Assembly: GCA_037953745.1 (NCBI GenBank)
Contig: JBAKBP010007640.1
Coordinates: 33,958 to 97,957 of the forward strand
Direction: 5' to 3'
Source of the DNA: Lithodes maja
Lineage: Eukaryota; Arthropoda; Malacostraca; Decapoda; Lithodidae
Length of the DNA: 64,000 bases
Shown: piece by piece, positions 40,363 to 48,763 of the stretch
Layout: each line of letters starts with the position of its first letter
Position numbering within the stretch: the first letter of the stretch is position 1
Made by a program: the position numbers and the translations under genes
Notes under the pieces: model-generated
Told to the model about the DNA's origin: nothing
What the model saw: only the letters and a program-made list of their open reading frames with translations
The model's database searches: none

Positions 40363-43185
40363 ATGAAGCTGATGTATAGTAATGTGGATGGCTTGCTGTC
40401 TAAGAAATTAGAATTGAATGACTATATTGAGAAATATAAACCACATATTATGTGCTTAGCAGAAACAAAGTTGAGAGGTGGTACTGAATTGGGAGTGTTG
40501 GGATGGGAAGGGTACAATGTGTGGAGAAAAGATAGAGAAGGAAAAGTGGGCGGTGGAGTGTTAATAATGACTGACAGAAATATAGAAGCAAGTGAGATTA
40601 ACCTAGGCAATAATAGATCAGAAATTATAGCAGTGACAATAAAAGACAAGGACAACAAAGCAACTGATATAGCAGTGGCTTATATACCACCACAAACTAG
40701 AGCATGGAAGCGGGATAAATATGATCAACTAATCACGGAATCTCTAGATGCACTAAAAATACTTTTTAATAGGAGAAATAAATTATTATTAACAGGTGAT
40801 TTCAATTGTAAGGAAGTCAATTGGGAAGGGTTAGATGCGGGAAATAATAATGAATCTTGGGGCAGTAAATTATTGAATCTAGTAACAGAAAACATGTTAA
40901 CACAACATGTTAGAGAAAACACACGAATCAGAGGGATGGATGAACCATCCAGGCTAGACCTAGTCTTCACCAGTGATCCACATGATGTTAGAAAGATAAA
41001 TTATCGTTGTCCCTTGGGAAAAAGTGATCACAAGATATTAGAAATGGAGATGGATTTGGGGAAAAATGAGGAGAGAAAGGAAGGACATAAAATAAATAGA
41101 TACAATTATGCTAAAACTGATTTTAAATCATTGAAACATTATTTCCAAAGTATAAATTGGAAGGAACTAGAAAGCCTGGAAATGGTTCAAGACAAATATA
41201 GACTTTTCCTGAAAGTATATGAAGAAGGGATACATAAATATGTCCCAAGGTTCCAATCAGGGGTAAAGAAGGAAAAAGAATGGTTTAATATAAGATGTAG
41301 TAAGGCACAGGATAGAAGAAACCGAGCCTGGAATATAGCACGGAAGAGACATAGTGAAAATAACTGGAATAAGTACAAGGAGAAAAGAAATGAATACGTA
41401 AAGATACGACGCGAGGAACAATATAAATATGAAAGGAATATTGTAGAGAAGTGCAAAAATGAGCCAAAACTATTTTATAGATTTGTAAATGGAAAAATAA
41501 AAACAAAAGAAGGTATTGTCAGACTAAGAGTTGGAACAAACAGCTATGAGAAAGATAAAGAATTGTGTGAAGTTATGAATGAAAAGCTTCAGTCAGTGTT
41601 TGTAAAAGAGGAGGAGTTTATAGAACCTAATAGAGAAATGAGAACACCACAGATGCCTGAAATGAAAGTGACAAAAAGTGAAGTGCTGAAATTGATGCAG
41701 GATTTGGACGTGAGGAAATCAATGGGACCAGATGGAGTGGCTGGATGGATCCTCAAAGAATGTGCGGAAGAGTTAGTGGAACCAATCTATGAAATCATCA
41801 AATCTTCACTGAATGAGGGAGACCTGCCAGTGGAATGGAAGAGAGCTAACATAGTACCAATTTACAAAGGAGGAGACAGAGAAAATCCGCTTAACTACAG
41901 ACCGGTGTCCCTCACCAGCATTGTTTGTAAAATTTGTGAGAAAATTATAAGGAAAAAGTGGACACACTTCATTGAGGGACAGGGGGTGCTTAGCGAGAAA
42001 CAATTTGGATTCAGGGAAGGGAGATCTTGTGTATCTAATTTATTAAGCTTTTATAGCAGAGTTGTAGATGTTACACAGGAGAGAGAGGGATGGGTTGACT
42101 GTGTTTACCTGGACCTGAAAAAGGCCTTTGACAGGGTGCCTCACAAAAGGTTATTGTGGAAATTGCAGGTTGTTGGAGGTGTACATGGTAGGATGTTAAA
42201 ATGGATGGAAAACTTTTTAATAGGAAGAGAAATGAGGACCACGATACGAGACGAATATTCACAGTGGAGGAGTGTGACGAGCGGAGTACCACAGGGATCA
42301 GTGTTGGGTCCGATAATGTTCCTACTTTATGTAAACGACATGCCAGAAAACTTGAATAGTCATATGAATATGTTTGCGGATGACGCTAAGATCATGAAGA
42401 ATGTCACCTGTATAGAAAGTTGTCAGGATCTTCAAAAGGACCTAGATGAGTTGCACAGATGGAGCCAAACCTGGAAAATGAGTTTCAATGCAGAAAAGTG
42501 TCATGTTTTGGAAGTGGGAACAAGTGAGATAAGGCCAAGCTGGGTGTACAAATTAGGAACTGAAATAATCGGCAAAACACGGCATGAGAAGGACCTTGGA
42601 GTGATAATACAAGATGATCTATCCCCGGAGAAGCATATTAACATGATCATTGGAGGAGCATATGGAATAATAACCAATATGAGAGTGGCATTTAACTATT
42701 TGGATGAAGAAATGTTAAGAAAATTGATAATGACTATGATAAGACCAAGATTAGAATATGCAGCAGTGATATGGTCACCACATTTGAAAAAACATATAAA
42801 CAAATTAGAGAAAGTCCAAAGGATAGCAACGAAGATGATCCCAAGATTGAAGGAGTTGACATATGAGGAAAGACTTAAGACACTACAACTGCCTACCTTG
42901 AAAGAGAGAAGGGAACGAGGCGACTTAATAACGATGTTCAAGGGAGTAAAAAGTTTGGAACGAGTAGATAGGGAAGATCTATTCGTGAGGGATAATGGAA
43001 GGACAAGAGGGCACGAGTTTAAGCTGAGGAAGGGCAGATGTCGTAAGGACACAAAGAAATTCAGCTTCCCATATAGGAGTATAGAGACTTGGAACAACTT
43101 GGAGGAGGAGGTGGTGAGAGCGAGGAACATTAACATGTTCAAATCTAGGTTGGATAAAAGTAAATATGGAAATAGGGCAACATAA
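40363..43185 (+). CDS. LINE-D ORF2: endonuclease-reverse transcriptase
   Basis: The frame is open from 40075; the ATG at 40363 precedes the endonuclease and gives 940 residues. Endonuclease: MYSNVDGLLSKK, LAETKL, GGGVLIMTDR, YIPPQT, GDFNCKEVNWE, GKSDHKILEMEMD. RT: KSMGPDGVAGWILKEC, ANIVPIYKGGDR, NYRPVSLTS, FGFREGRSCVSNLLSFY, YLDLKKAFDRVPHKRLL, SGVPQGSVLGPIMFLLY and catalytic FADDAKIM (about 42376). C-terminal: RPRLEYAAVIWSPHLKK and WNNLEEEVV. All catalytic residues present; probably an active or very recent copy. CR1-like wording. Confidence 0.92.
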   Translation: MKLMYSNVDGLLSKKLELNDYIEKYKPHIMCLAETKLRGGTELGVLGWEGYNVWRKDREGKVGGGVLIMTDRNIEASEINLGNNRSEIIAVTIKDKDNKATDIAVAYIPPQTRAWKRDKYDQLITESLDALKILFNRRNKLLLTGDFNCKEVNWEGLDAGNNNESWGSKLLNLVTENMLTQHVRENTRIRGMDEPSRLDLVFTSDPHDVRKINYRCPLGKSDHKILEMEMDLGKNEERKEGHKINRYNYAKTDFKSLKHYFQSINWKELESLEMVQDKYRLFLKVYEEGIHKYVPRFQSGVKKEKEWFNIRCSKAQDRRNRAWNIARKRHSENNWNKYKEKRNEYVKIRREEQYKYERNIVEKCKNEPKLFYRFVNGKIKTKEGIVRLRVGTNSYEKDKELCEVMNEKLQSVFVKEEEFIEPNREMRTPQMPEMKVTKSEVLKLMQDLDVRKSMGPDGVAGWILKECAEELVEPIYEIIKSSLNEGDLPVEWKRANIVPIYKGGDRENPLNYRPVSLTSIVCKICEKIIRKKWTHFIEGQGVLSEKQFGFREGRSCVSNLLSFYSRVVDVTQEREGWVDCVYLDLKKAFDRVPHKRLLWKLQVVGGVHGRMLKWMENFLIGREMRTTIRDEYSQWRSVTSGVPQGSVLGPIMFLLYVNDMPENLNSHMNMFADDAKIMKNVTCIESCQDLQKDLDELHRWSQTWKMSFNAEKCHVLEVGTSEIRPSWVYKLGTEIIGKTRHEKDLGVIIQDDLSPEKHINMIIGGAYGIITNMRVAFNYLDEEMLRKLIMTMIRPRLEYAAVIWSPHLKKHINKLEKVQRIATKMIPRLKELTYEERLKTLQLPTLKERRERGDLITMFKGVKSLERVDREDLFVRDNGRTRGHEFKLRKGRCRKDTKKFSFPYRSIETWNNLEEEVVRARNINMFKSRLDKSKYGNRAT

Positions 43186-43346
43186 GTTATGATATGTTAG
43201 TCCAAAATACTGGGAACTGGGAATATCCATTACGATACTTGTCTAAGTAAAATGGATTGATTATAAAGTAACTAAGACAGGACAACACGAGCGCTGCTCA
43301 ATTCCTGTAAACTACAAATAGGTAAATACAAATAGGTAAATACACA

Positions 43347-43797
43347 CACCTCCCCGTGGCGTAACGGATAGCGCGTCTGGCTCACAACCAGAAGGTCCCG
43401 AGTTCGAGACCTGGGCGGGGAGGAGACATTTGGGCAAGTCTCTTAACAGTGTAGCCTCTGTTCACCTAGCAGTATAAATAGGAACCTGGTGTAAGTGGAC
43501 GAAGTTGTGACGTCCCATCTGGGGTTGGTGATCGGTTACAAGGTGAGATGGGTATCGTACTGGTCAACCTAAGCCTTCGGGTGAGACTGGTACCGTACAG
43601 ATTAACCCTAAGCCTTCGTTTCCAAATGTCGCCAATTGACTAAAATACAGACTACACACACATCCACAGCCATTCCAACGATACATAAACACTTAACATG
43701 CATTTCACGCAATACATTCCCAGTTAAGGAGGCGCGATAATAATGAGCTTAGCTCGCATTGCGTGGATTCCCCTTGACGAACAAATGAGTGAGTGAA
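43347..43797 (+). mobile_element. tRNA-derived SINE (second head type), tail type G
   Basis: The head (43349-43421) folds as a tRNA with a 7-bp CTCCCCG/CGGGGAG acceptor stem, a CAC anticodon loop (Val-like) and a GAGTTCGAGAC B box. It differs from the head at 38383. The body has GAGACATTTGGGCAAGTCTC and the shared GACGTCCCATCTGGGGTTGG core. The tail is of the GGCGCGATAATAATGAGCTT type. (AC) tracts on both sides. Though tRNA-like, the attached body marks it as a SINE, not a tRNA gene. Confidence 0.88.
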
Positions 43798-43800
43798 TAA

Positions 43801-43819
43801 CACACACACACACACACAC

Positions 43820-43882
<63 letters not shown>
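43801..43882. repeat. (CA)n then (CAGA)n microsatellite
   Basis: CA units to about 43822 followed by about 15 CAGA units. It produces spurious Cys/Leu/Ser repeat frames on the minus strand. Confidence 0.95.
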
Positions 43883-44091
43883 CTCTTTCCTTGGCCGTGA
43901 AGGCAAGGTCTGGAAGGACCGTCTCGGGACCCACAAAGTTTCCTGCCCACTTCCTACTCCCTCGGGGGTATGTAGGCGCTCTCGTTAGAAGCCAGGATCA
44001 GTCTGTTGATCACTTAGGTTAAGATATAAGTTAAGTCTGTGTATTTTCAGCCCCATTGGCTGCCGGCTTGAAATAAACCTATTATTATTAT

Positions 44092-44095
<4 letters not shown>
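43883..44095 (+). mobile_element. Retroelement 3'-end fragment with (ATT)n tail
   Basis: About 200 bp ending AATAAACCT then (ATT)n, next to (AC)n. A similar end (TATTTTCAGC..., AATAAACC then ATT repeats) occurs at 53820-53970. No coding part, so the parent element is not identified. Confidence 0.6.

Positions 44096-44140
<45 letters not shown>
44096..44140. repeat. (AC)n microsatellite
   Basis: Between the (ATT)n tail and the next SINE. Confidence 0.95.
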
Positions 44141-44141
<1 letters not shown>

Positions 44142-44556
44142 TTAGGCAAGTCTCCTAACGGTGTAGCCTCTGTTCACCTAGCAGTATAAATAGGAATAGG
44201 AACCTGGAATAAGTGGACGAAGTTGTGACGTCCCATCTGGGGTTGGCAAATATGGTACAAGGCGAGATGGGTATCATATGGTTCACCTAAGCTGATGGCT
44301 ACCTAAGCCTTCGGGCGAGATGGTACCATCTATAGTGAGAATGGTACCGTACAGATCCACCCTAAGCCTTCGTTTCCGTTGTCGCCAATTGGCTAAAATA
44401 CAGACTACACACACATCCACAGCCATTCCAACAGTACATAAAACACTTAACATGCATTCCACGCAATACATTCCCAGTTAAGGAGGCGCGATAATAATGA
44501 GCTTAGCTCGCATTGCGTGGATTCCCCTTGACGAACAAGTAACTGAGTGAGTAACA
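44141..44556 (+). mobile_element. SINE, tail type G (head missing)
   Basis: It begins in the body (TTTAGGCAAGTCTCCTAACG) and contains a short duplication, ATAGGAATAGGAACC. The shared core and GGCGCGATAATAATGAGCTT tail are present, ending in AACTGAGTGAGTAAC. A 5'-truncated copy directly after (AC)n. Confidence 0.85.
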
Positions 44557-44594
44557 CTCATACACATAATACTCCTACTTTCATGAGATACCTA

Positions 44595-44595
<1 letters not shown>

Positions 44596-44631
<36 letters not shown>
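44596..44631. repeat. (AC)n microsatellite
   Basis: Directly precedes the 5' end of LINE-E. Confidence 0.95.
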
Positions 44632-44632
<1 letters not shown>

Positions 44633-44701
44633 GGCATCCACGAAAACTCTCAGGCCATCCAGGAAGAAAGTCGTAGGGCTAACTGCCTCATAATATCAGG
44701 G

Positions 44702-45115
44702 GTGGAAGAAAAGGAGGAACTAGACTGGACAAAACGAAAAGAGCAGGATGAAGGTCGCATCAACAATATTCTGGAATCGATTAAAGATGAGGAGGACACC
44801 TGGAAGGAGGAAATATCAGACATGTTTAGGCTGGGAAAATATACAAAGGAATACAATAGACTGGTAAAAATTGAATTTAAGTCAAGAAGGACTTGTGATG
44901 AAATCATGGCAGTAGCGGCTAGGCTAAAAGGGTTAGAGGGTAAGGACAAAATCTACATCAGGCGAGACTTACCAGAAGAAGAGAGAAAGAAGGAGGCTGA
45001 ACTAAGGAAAACCGCCAAGGAGGAAAATAGCAAGAGGACAGAACAAGAAAAGAATAAGTTTTTTTACGGAGTAAGAAAGGGGAAGATTATGAAACTTTCG
45101 GTAAAAAGAAACTAA
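44702..45115 (+). pseudogene. LINE-E ORF1, C-terminal fragment
   Basis: About 137 residues, starting within the protein. DMFRLGKYTKEYNRLVKIEF corresponds to DMHRIGKYKQ in LINE-D, and FFYGVRKGKIMK to FFYWRLVGTKKRK. The coiled-coil N-terminus is missing by truncation. Confidence 0.75.
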
Positions 45116-45189
45116 AAATAAAAGAGGGTAGGGAACAGACCGCCGCAGATAAGGCGCTTGGAGCAGGTAATGGGGGACTAGAAAGTATA

Positions 45190-48013
45190 AGGATTCTATA
45201 TAGCAATGTCGATGGGCTAATCTCTAAGAAACTAGAACTAACAGACTTACTCAATACTAAGAAACCAGAAATAGTATGTCTCACTGAGACAAAACTAAGA
45301 GAAGACCTTGATATAAATTTGCTAGGATGGTCTGAATATAGGATTTGGAGGAGGGACAGAAAATTTCGACATGGAGGAGGAGTGTGCATCCTTACTAGGA
45401 AAGATTTGATTGTGTCTGAGATAAAACTAGAAACTTCAACAGCAGAAGTTTTAGCAATAGAGATTGGTGGAAACGAAAAAATAGTGGTGATAGTAGCGTA
45501 TGTACCTCCCAAGACGAAGACATGGGGTAAGGAGGAGCATAGCCTAATGCGTAAGGAAACAATTAGTGTGCTAGGAAATATCTTGGCTTCAAAGGATGAA
45601 ATAGTCATGTGTGGGGACTTTAACTGCAAGGAAGTGAATTGGGAAGATCTTGAAGCCGGAGCAGGGGAGGAAAGTTGGGGCTATGAATTTTTAAGTATGG
45701 CCATGGAAAATTCTATATACCAACATGTAAAAGAGTCAACAAGAGTAAGGGGAAGTGATCAACCAGCTAGATTGGACCTTCTATTCACAAGAAGGGAGGA
45801 GGAGGTTCAAAGTATTCAGTACCTATGCCCACTAGGAAAAAGCGATCATGCAGTTTTAGACATAGACTTACTATTGAATTATAATCTACCCAAGGGAAGG
45901 GAAAAGCACAAGGAAAATCACTGGATGTATTCCAGAACCGATTTCGAAGGACTACAGGATTTTTTCAAGTCACAAAATTGGGATCAGGTGTTATCTGAAA
46001 GTGAGGTAGACAAAAAACTCAAGGCATTCATGGAGATCTATGATACTGGTATAAAAACTTTTGTCCCTAAGTACGTTAATAAAAGGAAAAAAAGTAATCG
46101 CAAAGTATGGTATAACCGTGAATGTAGGCAAGCACAGGAAGCAAAAAACAAAGCCTGAAAAAAGATGAGAAACTGGGATTCGGAAGATAACAGGCAAAAG
46201 TATAAAGAGGAGAGAAACAAATACACAGAAATGAGGAGGAGGTCAGAGGCAAACCATGAGAAAGGGATAGTGGAGAACTATGAAAAGAATCCAAAAATGT
46301 TTTTCAAGTTTGTAAACGGCAAAAGGAAGATAAAAGCCACGATCGTAAAGATTAAAAGTGGAAACAGAATCATAGAAGAGGATACAGAGATTGCGGAAGA
46401 ACTAAATAGAAATTTTGCATCAGTATTTACAAAAGGAGAATTCATTGTACCAGAATCCAATGAGATAGGTACAGAGGAAATGCCGGAAGTCACATTTAAC
46501 AGACCAGAGCTCATAGACAAATTGAGTAAGGTGGATCCAAACAAAGCCGCTGGACCGGACGGAGTATCAGGCTGGATTATTAAAGAAAATGCTAAGGAAC
46601 TGAGTATACCGTTATATGACATAATGACCAAATCATTGGACACAGGGATAGTACCTACAGAATGGAAAAGAGCAAACATTATTCCTATATTTAAGGGAGG
46701 AAGCAGAGATAAACCACTGAACTATAGACCTGTATCACTATTGAGCATCCTCATGAAGATTCTGGAAGGATTAATAAGGGACAAATGGGGTTAACTACCT
46801 GGAATCCAAAAGATTAATTACTGACCGACAATTTGGATTCAGAGGAGGCAGATCATGTGTAAGCAACTTGTTGAGTTTTTACTCTAGAGTAATAGACACA
46901 GTGGACAAGAGGGAAGGATGGGTAGACTGTGCCTACCTAGACTTTAAAAAGGCATTTGACAAAGTTCCACACAAGAGATTGCTGTGGAAATTAAACATGA
47001 GGGAAAAGTAGGAGACAAACTGCTGAAATGGATGGAGAGCTACCTTAGCGGAAGACAGATGAGAACAACAGTAAGGGGGAAATCGTCAAACTGGACTCAA
47101 ATTACGAGTGGGGTACCACAAGGATCTGTCCTAGCCCCAATCATGTTTCTAATATTTGTAAATGACTTACCTGAGGGACTAACAAGCTACATGAGCATGT
47201 TTGCGGACGATGCTAAACTGCTTAAAACGATCAGAACCCAGGAGGATTGCCTTGAGCTCCAAGCAGATTTGCAAAAGATCCATGAATGGAGCATCAAATG
47301 GAATATGGAGTTCAATGCAGGGAAATGTAAGACTCTAGAAATGGGTAAAAGCAAGTACAGACCTAGAAAAGATTATAAACTAGGAAACGAAGTGATTCCC
47401 AAAGCAGAAAAAGAAAAAAGACTTGGGGATAGAATTTAAGGATAACATGTCTCCAGAAAGCCACGTAAATAAGATAGTGAGAGAATCACTAGCACTATTG
47501 GCAAATATCAGGATGTCTTTCAATTATCTTAATGAAAACACCATGAAACAAATAATAACGGCAATAATAAGACCCAGGATGGAATATGCATCTGTAGTGT
47601 GGTCCCCTCACATGAAGAAACATATCCACAAAATTGAGAGGGTACAGAGAGCAGCTACGAGGATGATCCCAGGTTTGGAAAATTTGAAGTACCAGGAGAG
47701 GCTCGAGAGATTGAATCTACCTACACTGGAACAGAGAAGGAAACGAGGACAGCAAATTCAGATATACAAATGTGTTAGAGGTATTGACAAAATCGACCAA
47801 GAAAACTTCATAGAGAGGGATAGAGGTGAGAGAACAAGAGGTCACGGCTACAAACTAAAAGTGCTTAATAGTAAATCTGATCTGAAAAGTAAAAGATTTC
47901 CTACCAACTCGATTAGTGGGTGGAACAAATTGCCAGCCGAAGTTGTGTCTGCACCATCAGTGCATAGTTTCAAAGCACGGTATGACAAACATATCTTAGG
48001 AGGCGGGAATTAA
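45190..48013 (+). pseudogene. LINE-E ORF2, broken
   Basis: Endonuclease in frame from about 45190: ILYSNVDGLISKKLEL, LTETKLR, GGGVCILTR, GDFNCKEVNWE and GKSDHAVL. A premature TGA at 46156-46158 replaces the Trp found in LINE-D, but the frame reopens unchanged to RT blocks AAGPDGVSGWIIKEN and NYRPVSLLSIL. Frameshifts follow near 46790 (FGFRGGRSCVSNLL and YLDFKKAFDKVPHKRL lie in another frame), near 46980 and near 47430. SGVPQGSVLAPIMFLIF and catalytic FADDAKLL (about 47200) are kept. The C-terminal part ends WNKLPAEVVS. Inactive. Confidence 0.88.
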
Positions 48014-48070
48014 CGAGCATGCTCACTCCCGCAAATACAACTAGTGTAAGTACAACTAGTGTAAGTACAC

Positions 48071-48337
48071 ATTTGGGCAAGTCTCCTAACGGTGTAGCCT
48101 CTGTTCACCTAGCAGTTACCTAGTTCTGAGAGTGAGGGTCTGAGTCTGGAGGGTGAGACGGTGAAGCACTTTGGCGAGGCAACCGGCCGCTTCAGAGATG
48201 GAGCTGCTTCGAGCCGTGATGGATGCTTCGCATGTCTCACTCCCCAGACTGGAACAAGACCTCACAGGCTTCACCGTGTTGAGCGGTGGAATGTACAGGC
48301 TCTCAGCCTATGCCCGAGAGGGAGTAGTTGGAATATA

Positions 48338-48383
<46 letters not shown>

Positions 48384-48745
48384 GAACCTGGTATAAGTGG
48401 ACGAAGTTGTGACGTCCCATCTAGGTTTGGTGATCGGTTACAAGGTGAGATGGGTATCGTACTGGTCAACCTAAGCTACTGGTCAACCTAAGCCTTTGGG
48501 TGAGACTGGTACCGTAGTGAGAATGGTATCGTACAGATTAACCCTAAGCCTTCGTTTCCAGATGTCACCAATTGGCTAAAATACAGACTACACACACATC
48601 CACAGCCATTCCAACGATACATAAAAACACTTAACATGCATTTCACGCAATACATTCCCAGTTAAGGAGGCGCGATAATAATGAGCTTAGCTCGCATTGT
48701 GTGGATTCCCCTTGACGAACAAGGAAGCAAGTTACACAAGTTACA
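48071..48745 (+). mobile_element. SINE with an internal insertion
   Basis: Body start 48071-48115 and continuation 48377-48745 match the SINE at 43420-43797, with the type-G tail and final GTTACACAA repeats before (AC)n. The 48116-48376 segment interrupts it. It directly follows the LINE-E 3' end without its own tRNA head. Confidence 0.82.
48116..48376 (+). mobile_element. Unknown ~220-bp insert with A-rich/(TA)n end
   Basis: It interrupts a SINE between CACCTAGCAG and AAATAGGAACC. The insert ends GGAATATAAAAAAAAAATAT followed by (TA)n, suggesting a poly(A)-type retrocopy whose tail expanded. No protein or tRNA-like boxes are clear, and no target duplication is obvious. Confidence 0.5.
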
Positions 48746-48763
48746 CACACACACACACACACT

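Larger units (their letters stand above)
38936..43341 (+). mobile_element. LINE-D, full-length, between (AC)n tracts
   Basis: Begins just after (AC)n (38872-38935) with a roughly 260-bp 5' UTR, then intact ORF1 and ORF2 and a short 3' UTR. The 3' end carries a stem-loop (43277-43308) and AAATAGGTA repeats, then ACACACAC. The near-identical fragment at 37330-37930 and a more diverged one at 54523-54605 are also bracketed by (AC)n. Confidence 0.92.
44632..48070 (+). mobile_element. LINE-E, decayed, source of a SINE tail
   Basis: A 5'-truncated relative of LINE-D inserted after (AC)n. It keeps part of ORF1 (44702-45115) and a broken ORF2. The 3' end GGCGGGAATTAACGAGCATG, then two ACAACTAGTGTAAGT repeats ending at 48070, is nearly the same as the tails of the SINEs at 37966 and 54061. 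A SINE follows immediately at 48071. Confidence 0.88.

Noticed and set aside
43349..43421. tRNA-Val gene (also 38383 and 54061)
   Set aside because: It folds like a tRNA, but the same SINE body and LINE-type tail follow, and similar heads occur with the same body elsewhere in the window.
43705..43950. Cys/Leu/Ser-rich protein
   Set aside because: Translation of the (CA)n(CAGA)n microsatellite.
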